Of a stretch of DNA of 35,189 nt, positions 1 through 9,090 are shown piece after piece. The notes beneath the pieces are model-generated. The model saw only the letters and a list, made by a program, of their open reading frames with translations. It was not told where the DNA came from and searched no databases. The DNA comes from a candidate division GN15 bacterium (GTDB lineage: Bacteria > Zixibacteria > MSB-5A5 > GN15 > FEB-12): contig WJMS01000018.1 of assembly GCA_014727815.1 (NCBI GenBank), positions 1 through 35,189 on the forward strand, in the 5' to 3' direction. The translations under genes and the position numbers were made by a program. Positions within the stretch are counted from its first letter, which is position 1. Each line of letters begins with the position of its first letter.

Positions 1-34
1 CAAGTAATCACTAAATCGAGACAGGAACTACATC

Positions 35-448
35 ATGAGCGGCTGGAGCCTGGAATTTTCAATCGATGTCGATGAGCAGCGGCGGCTGGTCCGGGCGAAA
101 GTCTTCGGCATATGGAAGGGCAGTCATGCGGAGGCATATCACGCCGAGTTCGAGGAAAAGGCGGCAGTCCTGTTTGGTCAGCCGTGGGCCAAAGTGGTCG
201 ATCTTACCAATTGGAAGACCTCGTACCCGGATACGATCGACCGCATTGCCGAGCATATGCACTGGTGTCATGAGCATGACAATGTGCTCTCGCTGTATGC
301 CGTAAACAACCCCAGTACCTTTCGTCAACTTCGGGAAATGATCGACCGTGGAGGTATCGGTCAGGAGGCCAAGGTCTTTCGGACGGTGGCTGAAGCCGAG
401 TCGTTTCTTGACGCGAATTGGATGCCAGCGAAAAAACGGGCGAGGTGA
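35..448 (+). CDS. hypothetical protein, possibly STAS/SpoIIAA-like; paralog of 579..992
   Basis: ATG ORF; protein aligns over its full length with the downstream ORF (WAKxVDLTxWKTSYP, NNPSTFRQL). Confidence 0.8.
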   Translation: MSGWSLEFSIDVDEQRRLVRAKVFGIWKGSHAEAYHAEFEEKAAVLFGQPWAKVVDLTNWKTSYPDTIDRIAEHMHWCHEHDNVLSLYAVNNPSTFRQLREMIDRGGIGQEAKVFRTVAEAESFLDANWMPAKKRAR

Positions 449-578
449 GGGTCGCGGTCGGTTTTCGAGCTTGATACCGGCCCTCCAATAGTCTATGTTG
501 ATAGCACCGACATCTTAGCGCACTTCACTCACTGCATCTGCAAACAGTAGAATCATAAGAATCGGGAGGGCTACGCAC

Positions 579-992
579 GTGGTCGGCTGGAGCCTGTATT
601 ATTCGTTTCGGGTCGATACTGACAATCGCGTCGTTTACGAGAAGATCCACGGGATCTGGCAGGCAAAGACCGCGCGTGATTACCAGCAGGATTTTGAGAC
701 CGAAGTGCAGCCGCTGATCGACCGGCCGTGGGCCAAGCTGGTTGATTTGACGGGTTGGAAGACGTCGTATCCGGAGGTCATCAACATTATCGGCGAGCAC
801 CTGGCCTGGTGTGTTGACAACAACCTGGCCCTGTCACTCAATGTGCTGAATAATCCCAGTACCTTCCGGCAGTTGCTGAAGATGTTCACCGGCGGCGCCA
901 CCCGAGACATCTCACACACCTTCCGCACTACGGTCGAGGCCGAGCAGTTCCTCCGAGAGAACTGGATCAACAAGCTGTCCGATCAGGGGTAA
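579..992 (+). CDS. hypothetical protein, possibly STAS/SpoIIAA-like; tandem paralog of 35..448
   Basis: GTG start with GGAGGG upstream; same motifs as the first paralog. Confidence 0.8.
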   Translation: MVGWSLYYSFRVDTDNRVVYEKIHGIWQAKTARDYQQDFETEVQPLIDRPWAKLVDLTGWKTSYPEVINIIGEHLAWCVDNNLALSLNVLNNPSTFRQLLKMFTGGATRDISHTFRTTVEAEQFLRENWINKLSDQG

Positions 993-999
993 TGACAAA

Positions 1000-1025
1000 G
1001 GCCCGCAGGATGCGGGCCCTTTTCG
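1000..1025. terminator. Rho-independent terminator (likely bidirectional)
   Basis: GGCCCGCA-GGA-TGCGGGCC followed by CTTTTC, between convergent CDSs. Confidence 0.8.
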
Positions 1026-1046
1026 TGTTACGCTATACGATCAAAA

Positions 1047-3071
1047 CTACCGTTTCAAGTAGCGATCAAACCACTTCAGCATCCACTCGAGGCGGGCGAT
1101 TCGCCGGTCGGGCCGGCCATGCCGGGAGAGGCCGTGCGGTTCTTCGGGAAAGCGCACCATCTCACACGTCTTCCCGAGCATCTTCAGCGTGACAAACATC
1201 TGTTCAGCCTGTTCGATCGGGCAGCGCAGATCCTGTTCGGAGTGGATGATCAAAACCGGTGTTTTGACATTCTTCATGTACGTCAGCGGTGAGCACTTTT
1301 CGTAGTTCTCCGGATTGTTCATCGGGGTGCCGTCGAACTCCCGCTCCAGCGCCCAGCCGATATCCGACGAACCGAACATCGATTCCAGATTAACGACCGA
1401 GCGCTGGGTAATCGCCGCCCGGAAGCGATTGGTGTGCCCGATCATCCAGTTGGTCATCCAGCCGCCGTAGGAGCCGCCGGTGACGCCGATGCGTTTGGTG
1501 TTGACGTACTTCTGTTTTTCCAGCCAGTCGGCGGCGGCCATGCAGTCTTTGTAATCGAGTTCGCCCCAGCCGCCGGCGATCGAGCCGGCCCAGGTTTCAC
1601 CGCGACCGGTGCCGCCGCGCGGGTTGGTGTAGAAGACGACATAGCCCTGGGCAGCCAGGTACTGCATCTCGTGGAAGAAGGTGTAGGCGTACTGGGCGCG
1701 GGGGCCGCCGTGAATCTGGAGGACGGCCGGGTATTTGCGGGTTTTTTTGAAGTCGGGCGGGGTGACCACGAAGCCCTGGACTTTTGTGCCGTCGAACGAG
1801 GAGAACATCAGCTCGCGCGTGCGGCCGAGTTTGATTTCATCGCGTATGAAGCGGTTGAGATCGGTAATTGTCTTTGCCTTCTTCTCGGCGCCGTAGTTGG
1901 TCGGGCAGGTGATGATGTCACCCGGGGTGGTCAGGTCGGAACGCACACATACGGCGAGTCTGGTCTTGCCGTTGATGGAGAAGCCTTTGATATGGCAGTC
2001 ACCGCGATAGATACGGGTCGGTTTGCCGGCGCTGCGGGTGATGTAGAAGAGGTTGGTGACGCCGGTATCGGAGGCGGTGAAGTAGATCCGTTTGCCGTCG
2101 GCCGACCAGGCCGCCGCGCCGCTTTCGCCGAACTCACCCATGTCCGAGATGGAGTGGTCAACCGCCATTCGATCCCACCCGGGCATGAGGTCGCGTGCTT
2201 TCGGGCTGCCTTTGACGCCAACAATCCAGATGTGGTAATTGGTCACACCCCAGGCATCGTTTGGGTTGTCGTGCCCCAGATAGGCGATCGTTTTGCCGTC
2301 GGGAGAGAACTTCGGGACAGCGATCGGGCCCGGCGGAGTGGCGATTTTCTTTTCCTTGCCGCCGCCGAACGGGATGATGAAGAGATCGTCGCGCAGGCTG
2401 TCGACATCGGGGTTCTTGCTCCGGTTGGAGTGATAGACAATCCACTTGCCGTCGGGGGAGACATCGGGCGACTGATTGTCCCGCTTGCCGCTGGTGATCT
2501 TTTTCAGGACGCCGTCGCGGAGGGCCATCGAGTAGACCTGGAAGGTGTCGTTCGGCAGGAATCCCTGTGCATCAAACTTGTACTGCAGCCGGGTTATGTG
2601 CCGGTAGACCGGCGGCTTTTTCTTCTCCTCGTCATCGTCGATGAAATGTGAGTCGTTGTAGCGAAGGCAGAAAACCAGGTGCCCGCCGTCGGGATGGAAC
2701 TGTAAGGAGCCGATGGCGCCGTCGATTTCGGCCAGTCGTCGTTCGGCGCCGCCCTCGACCGGCATGACGTAGATCCCGGTCTTTTTGTCGCGGGTGGAGA
2801 CGAAGGCAAAGGAGCGGCCGTCGGGGGCCCAGGCGACCTGGCGATCGTTGTTGTCGCCGAAGGTGAACTGGCGCGATTCGCCGCCGGAGAGGTCGTGCAT
2901 CCAGATGTTGGTGAAGTATTTCTTCTTGTCGCGGTCCATCCGTTCGACCGTGTAGGCGACGTACTGCTCATCGGGCGAGAGCTTCACCGCGGTGGGCAAG
3001 CGCAGGCGGTAGAGGTCTTCGGCCGAGATCGGCCGTTTGCGGCTGGTCGATTTGCGGGTCCGTTTCTTCAT
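1047..3071 (-). CDS. S9 family (prolyl oligopeptidase-like) peptidase / acylaminoacyl peptidase
   Basis: N-terminal PD40-like repeats, GGSYGGWMTNW nucleophile elbow, HSEQDLRCPIEQ and EEPHGLS near the C-terminus; GGAGG upstream of ATG. Confidence 0.92.
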   Translation of the reverse strand: MKKRTRKSTSRKRPISAEDLYRLRLPTAVKLSPDEQYVAYTVERMDRDKKKYFTNIWMHDLSGGESRQFTFGDNNDRQVAWAPDGRSFAFVSTRDKKTGIYVMPVEGGAERRLAEIDGAIGSLQFHPDGGHLVFCLRYNDSHFIDDDEEKKKPPVYRHITRLQYKFDAQGFLPNDTFQVYSMALRDGVLKKITSGKRDNQSPDVSPDGKWIVYHSNRSKNPDVDSLRDDLFIIPFGGGKEKKIATPPGPIAVPKFSPDGKTIAYLGHDNPNDAWGVTNYHIWIVGVKGSPKARDLMPGWDRMAVDHSISDMGEFGESGAAAWSADGKRIYFTASDTGVTNLFYITRSAGKPTRIYRGDCHIKGFSINGKTRLAVCVRSDLTTPGDIITCPTNYGAEKKAKTITDLNRFIRDEIKLGRTRELMFSSFDGTKVQGFVVTPPDFKKTRKYPAVLQIHGGPRAQYAYTFFHEMQYLAAQGYVVFYTNPRGGTGRGETWAGSIAGGWGELDYKDCMAAADWLEKQKYVNTKRIGVTGGSYGGWMTNWMIGHTNRFRAAITQRSVVNLESMFGSSDIGWALEREFDGTPMNNPENYEKCSPLTYMKNVKTPVLIIHSEQDLRCPIEQAEQMFVTLKMLGKTCEMVRFPEEPHGLSRHGRPDRRIARLEWMLKWFDRYLKR

Positions 3072-3234
3072 CGGCGGGCTCCTCCGTGGTTGGCGATAGG
3101 TCAGGTTGCCGGAAAGTACGCCCAGACGGTGCCCGGCTCAAGTCCAATCTAAACTGGCCTTGTCGGCCCCACGATATCCCCGATTTGGCTTGCCTTTTCG
3201 GTTTCGAGTGCGCACATTGGGCGGCAGAATTGGT

Positions 3235-3262
3235 TTGCCTTTTGGTCCGAAAACCGTATCAT
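3235..3262 (+). promoter_or_regulatory. putative sigma70-type promoter of the E1 gene
   Basis: TTGCCT - 16 nt - TATCAT. Confidence 0.45.
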
Positions 3263-3361
3263 ACCGGGAGCTTTTTTCCCGCTCGACTGTTGTAGGCACA
3301 AAGGTAATAATCAGTCAAAGTGTATCGTGTGTAGATAGATAGAGCCCAAGGAGGTTGCCCG

Positions 3362-5656
3362 TTGGAGGTCGTCGCTCTCATCGATAAGGTTCGCAAGTAT
3401 GACGGCAAGCGGCCGTCGAAGCTCAAAGACACCGAGCCGCTGGAAGCATATTCCGGCAAAACGCCCGAGCAGCTCAAGAACATCATGAAAACCATGCTCA
3501 CCGCCCGCCGGGTGGAGCGCGAAGAGAAGCTGCTTTTGCGCAAGGGCTACAACCGCTTTTTCATCGGCTGTGGCGGCAAGGAACTGGCCGACTGTTGTTT
3601 CGCCGACGAGTTGCGCCCGACCGACCCGTTTGTCGGATACTACCGCAACAAGGCCTTTGATATCCACCGTGGATCGACTCTCTGGGACAAGATGCTGGAG
3701 GCAATCGGTGATGCGCGCGGCATCAACAAAGGCCAGCAGATCCCGGCCCACCCGGGCTATCCGCACCTGAGTATCGTCACGCAGTCATCGCCGACCGGCG
3801 GCCATGCGCTCGAAGCGGCCGGTATTGCCGAGGCTACGGCGCATCCGACACCGATTTCAGAGCAGTCCTGGACCCCGGGCGGCCGGTATCCGAGTGATTC
3901 TGTCACTCTCTGCTGCATCGGCGAGGGCTCGACCTCGGAATCTGAATTCGGCCGGGCGGTCTTCAATACGGTCTTTTTCAAGGCGCCGTGTGTGTTTGCG
4001 ATTTACAACTGCGGCTGGGCGATTTCAGTCTCGGTCGAGGAGCAGTTCCCGGGTGGTGATCCGACCAGTCCGTTCCGGGGCTACGAACAGTTCGGCCTGA
4101 AGATCATGCATGTCGACGGTACCGATATCAAAGAGATGCTCAAGGGCGCCCGCGAGGCGATCGAGTACGCTCGTGAAAACAGTATGCCGGTGCTGATGGA
4201 TATCCGGACCACGCGCGAGGGCTCGCACTCAGGCTCCGATGATCAGTCGTTCTATATGGATCCGGTCGAGCAGGACTGGCATACGTACAACGATTGTATC
4301 CTGAAGACGGCCAATTCGTTCCTCGAGGACGGGGTGATGACGCCTGACGAAATCGGCCAGATGTGGGATGACCTGGACAAGGAGGTATCGGCCGAGTCCA
4401 AGAAAGCGGTGGACTCCTTCACGCCGAAAGATACCGAGTTCATCAAGAACCTCGTCTATACCTACGATTTCGAGGAGGTCAAAAAGACGTGGAAGCAGTA
4501 TCGCGATGCGTACCCGCACGATCGCGCCGCCCGCTACAAAGAGTGGCACGAGAAGGGCTATTTCAATAAGCCGGATATCCCGGAGCAGATCGGTCCGATG
4601 ACGATGCGGTTCGCGCTCAACTACACGCTGTTCGACCTCTTTGATCTCTCCGGTGATGTGCTGCTGTTCGGTGAGGATGTCGCCGACTTTTCCGGTCACA
4701 TGATTGAAGAGAAGGAAAAGCAGGAGAAGTTGAAGGGTAAGGGAGGCGTGTTCCTGGTGACCAAAAATCTGCAGCGGGAGTTCGGTAACGATCGCTGTTT
4801 CAATACGCCGCTGGATGAGGCGGGTATTCTGGGGCGCGCCTCGGGTCATGTCTACCAGGGTCGCCGGGTAATCCCCGAGATTCAATTCCTCGACTACATG
4901 TCACCGGCCTACCAGGTGCTGAAGGATCGTGTCTGCACGACCTATCAGCGCTCCGGCGGGGTGTACAAGATGCCGATGTTGATTCGCACGACATACGGTG
5001 GCTACAAGCAGGGCGCAGGTGCGTTCTGGCATTCGGAAGGGAACCTGGGGACGTGGATGAACATTCCCGGCCTCCTGATTGCCGTACCGTCGAACGCCTA
5101 CGATGCGGCCGGTCTGCTCAAGACGGCCTGGGCGTGTGATGACCCGGTGCTGTTCTGCGAATCGGTGGCGCTGTACAACCGTCGGGACTGGGAGGGTATC
5201 CCGATGGAGACGGAGATTCCGCCGATCGATGAACTGATTCCGTTTGGCGTGGCGAAGGTCTACGACGAAGAGCACACCGACCTGGGCATCATCACTTACG
5301 GTGCGACTTTCCAGATGGCGCGACGGGCATCGGAGATGCTCAAAGAGAAAGGCATCCACGCTCGCGTGGTCGACCTTCGGACGCTCAAGCCGATGGATGA
5401 AGAGGCGATTCTGCAGACCGCCAAAGACTGCGGCAAGGTGCTGGTGGTGACCGAGGATCGGTTCCCCGGCGGCGCCGCTGCGACGATTGCCTCGGTGATC
5501 ACGCGCGGTGAGGGGCTGTTCCATCTCGAGGCGCCGGTCAAGCTGGTGACGGCGATCGACGCCCGTGTTGCCTACGGCATGGACGGAGATGCTTCCTGTC
5601 TGCCGACGGTTGACAAGATTGCCGCGGCGGCCGAGGAATTGCACGACAACTACTAG
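3362..5656 (+). CDS. fused alpha/beta 2-oxoacid (branched-chain/pyruvate-type) dehydrogenase E1
   Basis: TTG start with AAGGAGG upstream; alpha half has GEGSTSESEFGRAVF...CGWAISVSVEEQ; beta half has LFGEDVADF...FNTPLDEAGILGRASG...VTEDRFPGGAAATI. Confidence 0.9.
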   Translation: MEVVALIDKVRKYDGKRPSKLKDTEPLEAYSGKTPEQLKNIMKTMLTARRVEREEKLLLRKGYNRFFIGCGGKELADCCFADELRPTDPFVGYYRNKAFDIHRGSTLWDKMLEAIGDARGINKGQQIPAHPGYPHLSIVTQSSPTGGHALEAAGIAEATAHPTPISEQSWTPGGRYPSDSVTLCCIGEGSTSESEFGRAVFNTVFFKAPCVFAIYNCGWAISVSVEEQFPGGDPTSPFRGYEQFGLKIMHVDGTDIKEMLKGAREAIEYARENSMPVLMDIRTTREGSHSGSDDQSFYMDPVEQDWHTYNDCILKTANSFLEDGVMTPDEIGQMWDDLDKEVSAESKKAVDSFTPKDTEFIKNLVYTYDFEEVKKTWKQYRDAYPHDRAARYKEWHEKGYFNKPDIPEQIGPMTMRFALNYTLFDLFDLSGDVLLFGEDVADFSGHMIEEKEKQEKLKGKGGVFLVTKNLQREFGNDRCFNTPLDEAGILGRASGHVYQGRRVIPEIQFLDYMSPAYQVLKDRVCTTYQRSGGVYKMPMLIRTTYGGYKQGAGAFWHSEGNLGTWMNIPGLLIAVPSNAYDAAGLLKTAWACDDPVLFCESVALYNRRDWEGIPMETEIPPIDELIPFGVAKVYDEEHTDLGIITYGATFQMARRASEMLKEKGIHARVVDLRTLKPMDEEAILQTAKDCGKVLVVTEDRFPGGAAATIASVITRGEGLFHLEAPVKLVTAIDARVAYGMDGDASCLPTVDKIAAAAEELHDNY

Positions 5657-5683
5657 TTGTTATTCTAAGAAAGACCGCAATAT

Positions 5684-5716
5684 ACGGCGGAGGCGTTTGG
5701 CGCCTTCGCCGTTTTT
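5684..5716. terminator. Rho-independent terminator
   Basis: ACGGCGGAGGCG-TTTGG-CGCCTTCGCCGT followed by TTTT. Confidence 0.85.
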
Positions 5717-5737
5717 CTGTGTTGGTTTGTTGTGCGG

Positions 5738-7300
5738 TCAGGCGCGGCCGAAGGTGAGCCATCGCCGGAGGCGGGCGCGGTCGGTCGGTTCGAGTATGAG
5801 GATGTAGAAGCCGGCGAATGCGACCAGGCTGACAATCACGACATTGACAATCAGGTGAAGCCAGGACTGCTCGGGCAGGACGCGGCCGAACGCCCAGGCC
5901 ATCGGCCCGGTAATCGCGGCGCCCAGCGCACCGGCGACGATTTGCGTGTGCCAGATCGTCCTGATACGAAGTTGCAGAGCCCGGCCCATGAGGATCGGGT
6001 AGATGGTTATCGAGAGCAGGGCCTGCGGGAGAGCGGCGGCGCTGGCCATGAAGATGACGGCGAGGTCAGGGCGTTCAGTCAGCGACTCACCATTGATATC
6101 GACGCCGAGGCCGGCGAGCAGGGGGATGGCGACACCGAGTTTGATGGCAATCTCGAGCAGGAGGATCCAGAGCAGGTAGCCGTGCTTCTCGATACCGAAC
6201 AGGACGGCATTGCCGATGATCTGGGGCAGAAAGACGGTACCGCTGATGCCCAGGATGAACATGACGTAGTAGGCATCGTGGAACTCCGGCTCGAGCCAGA
6301 GGCCGACAAATCGTTCGGAGTAGGCGATCAGGCCGACGCACAAAAAGACGCCGAGGTAGGCGACGTACGTGAGCAGGCGGAGGTAGACTTCGCGGACTTT
6401 CTCGGGTGAATCCTTGGCGTCGACATGCGCGATCACCGGGGTGAGCGGGCCACCGATAGCGTTGATCAGGTGGCGGATGTACAGCATCACCTGGGCGCCG
6501 GGGGCATAGACACCGACGGCGGCCGACGAGACCAGGGCGCCGAGCAGGATCGAGTCGGAGTTGAACAGGATCATCCAGCAGACGGCGACACCGAAGGAGA
6601 TGCGCGAATAGCGAAAGAGCATGCGTACGGTGGTCTTGTTGATGAAGGCGGGCGAGAGGCGCACTTCCGGCACCAGCCGCTTGAGCCAGGCGACACCGGC
6701 CAGGTTGCGGGCCAGGGAGAAGGCGACCATCGTGATAGCCAAAGCGATCAGGCCGTAGCCCTGTGAAAGCAGGATAACATAAACGATGGTGCGGCCGATC
6801 TCCTCGACGATCTCGAGCCCTTTGGCGATATCGAATCGGTGCACGGCGCCCAGCGAACCGCCGAAGGGGAAGAAGAGGAATCGGAGCGCGACAAACAGCC
6901 CGACCAGGAAGAGGGCAATCTGTCCCTCGCGAAGCAGCGCCGGATCACTCACGCTGAAGATGGGGAAGACGTACTGTGCGACCAGCGCGGCGGCGATGAT
7001 CGTCACGGCGGCGATCGTTCCGTACATGGCGGTGGCGGTGTTGAGGACCCTGTTCAGCGAGTCGTAGTCATCGAGTCCGAGAAAACGGGGCAGGTAGCGC
7101 GACAGGGCGCGTTCGAGGCCGATATCAAAGAGGAAGAAGTAGTTGACGATCTGGAAGACGAGGATCCAGATGCCGTAGCGAGCATCGCCCAGCACCATGG
7201 TGACGTAGGGTACGAACAGGAATGCGATGACGATTCGAATCGCGAAGCCGACCCACGAGGAAAAGACGTTGGTCAGCAACCGGCTGATCGGCGAGATCAT
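5738..7300 (-). CDS. oligosaccharide flippase / polysaccharide biosynthesis (Wzx/MOP-like) membrane protein
   Basis: ~12 hydrophobic segments; N-terminal pattern typical of the flippase family (LLTNVFSSWVGFAIRIVIAFLFVPYVTMVLGDARYGIW). Confidence 0.82.
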   Translation of the reverse strand: MISPISRLLTNVFSSWVGFAIRIVIAFLFVPYVTMVLGDARYGIWILVFQIVNYFFLFDIGLERALSRYLPRFLGLDDYDSLNRVLNTATAMYGTIAAVTIIAAALVAQYVFPIFSVSDPALLREGQIALFLVGLFVALRFLFFPFGGSLGAVHRFDIAKGLEIVEEIGRTIVYVILLSQGYGLIALAITMVAFSLARNLAGVAWLKRLVPEVRLSPAFINKTTVRMLFRYSRISFGVAVCWMILFNSDSILLGALVSSAAVGVYAPGAQVMLYIRHLINAIGGPLTPVIAHVDAKDSPEKVREVYLRLLTYVAYLGVFLCVGLIAYSERFVGLWLEPEFHDAYYVMFILGISGTVFLPQIIGNAVLFGIEKHGYLLWILLLEIAIKLGVAIPLLAGLGVDINGESLTERPDLAVIFMASAAALPQALLSITIYPILMGRALQLRIRTIWHTQIVAGALGAAITGPMAWAFGRVLPEQSWLHLIVNVVIVSLVAFAGFYILILEPTDRARLRRWLTFGRA

Positions 7301-7350
7301 GCAAAAAACCCTTTGTGCGAGATTCGGCGTAAGTATACTTTCAAGTCAGT

Positions 7351-8544
7351 ATGGCAGCAACGTTTAAACAACGCATGGCGCCACGCTGTCGCCTCTTGCT
7401 GGTAAGTGTCCTGGCGGTGTTCCTGCTGGGCGGCATCACATCCGCCGAGACGCCGCGCCCGGGCTATCTCGGCTTTGAGCCGGCCTATCCGCTCGAGCCG
7501 CCCTCGTCGTTTCGACATGATTTCGAGTACGGTTTTGCGACGGACTCGATCCGTCTGATGACGCTGAGCGTATCGGCCAACGGTCGCTATGTCTCGGTGC
7601 AGTTGCCACGCGATCGGGATACGGCCGACCTTCCGCTGGTGCAGAGCCTGGTGTCGTGGCTGGGGCCGGTCGATTTCGAGCCGGCTCGCCTGCATGGTGA
7701 ACCGGTGGCCTCGCTGGTGCCGGTGTGGATCCGTTTTCGTCCCGACGGAGTCGTGCCGGAAATGCACTTTGTGGTCGACCACAATCGGGAAGTCCGTGAC
7801 TATGATCTATACCGGTTGATGTTGATCGTAAACGAGGTCGAGCCACCGTCGCTGGTTACGTTTCCGCCGTACCACGCCATTGTCGAGCTGGAGGATTCTC
7901 TCGATATCTATCCGTACATGTTGTTGCGGCTGGAACTGGACACGAGCGGTCGGGCGATATCGATTGAGCCGGTTCGCAATACCCTGCCGGGGTTCACCGA
8001 CCAGATTGTGCATGCCTGCAACTGGGCCGAGTTCGAGCCGGCGCGTGTGAACGGTGAGGTGGTGGCGGCGCCGGTGTACGTGATGCTTTCGTTTTTCCGG
8101 GCCGTTTCGTATCCGACTCAGCCGTGGCAGCACCCGCCCGATGATTCGCTCCTGCTGCAGCGTCGCATGGCCGTCAGTGTTCGGGCGGATACGCTGGGAT
8201 TGCTGGCCAAACCGATTCCGCGAAACGTCTACACGGGTCGCTTCACGTTGACGGAACTACCCGGGGCGTCGTTTAGTAGTGCGACGATCTGGACCGAGGT
8301 CGACACGCTGGGCATGGCGCGCGGGTTACGCGTCTCCAGCCCGTATGACCAAACGGTGCGGCGTTTTCGAACAATGGTTGACCAGCTTCGCTTCTACCCG
8401 GCGCTGGATCAATCCGGGGAGCCGGTTCGGTTTGTGGGGCCGATGTCGGCGCGCTTTGCGGGTAGTGCAGATGTACGAATTCGCTTCTTGTGGCTGCTCT
8501 GGGACAATCCTGTCCTGTTCTTCTATTGCGATAATTATCAATGA
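7351..8544 (+). CDS. secreted protein with three degenerate TonB-C-like repeats
   Basis: Signal peptide (LLLVSVLAVFLLGGITSA); repeats ending VDFEPARLHGEPVASLVPVWIRF, AEFEPARVNGEVVAAPVYVMLSF, LRFYPALDQSGEPVRFVGPMSARF. Confidence 0.75.
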   Translation: MAATFKQRMAPRCRLLLVSVLAVFLLGGITSAETPRPGYLGFEPAYPLEPPSSFRHDFEYGFATDSIRLMTLSVSANGRYVSVQLPRDRDTADLPLVQSLVSWLGPVDFEPARLHGEPVASLVPVWIRFRPDGVVPEMHFVVDHNREVRDYDLYRLMLIVNEVEPPSLVTFPPYHAIVELEDSLDIYPYMLLRLELDTSGRAISIEPVRNTLPGFTDQIVHACNWAEFEPARVNGEVVAAPVYVMLSFFRAVSYPTQPWQHPPDDSLLLQRRMAVSVRADTLGLLAKPIPRNVYTGRFTLTELPGASFSSATIWTEVDTLGMARGLRVSSPYDQTVRRFRTMVDQLRFYPALDQSGEPVRFVGPMSARFAGSADVRIRFLWLLWDNPVLFFYCDNYQ

Positions 8545-8660
8545 GTTAGCGGCTATCCGGTGGGGCTGGTGGAACGCGCTGACGCACTTTTTGCGTCGTG
8601 ATTGTCGACCGGTGTTCTGTCCAGTCGCCAGTGATCAGGCTAACTTGCTGCGGCGTGATC

Positions 8661-8805
8661 TGTTAGGTGGCGCCTCCCGGGGCCGGTCAATTTCCGGCAC
8701 AACCGTTGATCCTAACACAATCTGAACGGTGAACCTCGCGACAGCGGTCTGAACGGGTTTTGGAAGATGCCGGCCGCTGTCGTGTATAAAGGGAGGTAAT
8801 ACACG
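8661..8805 (+). promoter_or_regulatory. candidate structured leader upstream of a small membrane protein gene
   Basis: Complementary segments TGTTAGG/CCTAACA, ACCGTT/AACGGT, CGACAGCGG/CCGCTGTCG and CGTGTAT/ATACACG; the last encloses GGGAGG. Confidence 0.5.
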
Positions 8806-9003
8806 ATGCTACCCAAGGTGACGCGCATGTTGAATCTGTTTTCGGTGGTGATGTTGATGTTGACGGCAGGTTATCTGATCATGACCTTCTCTCACATCTT
8901 GTCGGCCGCTGTCGAAGTGACGGTGCTGGCCGGCGCCGCCGGCTGCGGGTTCGGGTACGCTCGAACAGTGTCAACTGTAAGTGCCCAAGAGCCTAGCGAA
9001 TGA
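8806..9003 (+). CDS. small (65 aa) membrane protein, hypothetical
   Basis: ATG with GGGAGG 9 nt upstream; two hydrophobic segments. Confidence 0.6.
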   Translation: MLPKVTRMLNLFSVVMLMLTAGYLIMTFSHILSAAVEVTVLAGAAGCGFGYARTVSTVSAQEPSE

Positions 9004-9027
9004 GAAAGACGACCAAAATATATTTGC

Positions 9028-9055
9028 TTGACAACGGGTCTCTATCTCTTATTTT
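9028..9055 (+). promoter_or_regulatory. putative sigma70 promoter for the TPR/TonB cluster
   Basis: TTGACA (9028-9033) - 16 nt - TATTTT (9050-9055). Confidence 0.6.
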
Positions 9056-9090
9056 CGTTTGTCTTTTGGGAGAAGTATGAGGGTTTAACG

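Noticed and set aside
992-1192. 66-aa ORF after the second paralog
   Set aside because: Runs through the terminator hairpin and into the antisense of the peptidase.
1434-2651. 405-aa plus-strand ORF antisense to the S9 peptidase
   Set aside because: Antisense to a well-supported CDS; composition is the mirror of its high-GC codons, with no domain pattern.
3362-4450. E1 alpha TPP motif reads GEG...NCG instead of GDG...NN, considered as a degenerate active site
   Set aside because: GEG-type variants occur in fused E1 enzymes as I recall them, and the rest of the enzyme looks intact.
5732-6409. 225-aa plus-strand ORF over the flippase
   Set aside because: Acidic, repetitive mirror-frame translation of a membrane protein; no independent support.
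8581-8597. GACGCA-CTTTT-TGCGTC hairpin after the TonB-C-repeat gene as a terminator
   Set aside because: No T tract after the stem; insufficient for a Rho-independent call.
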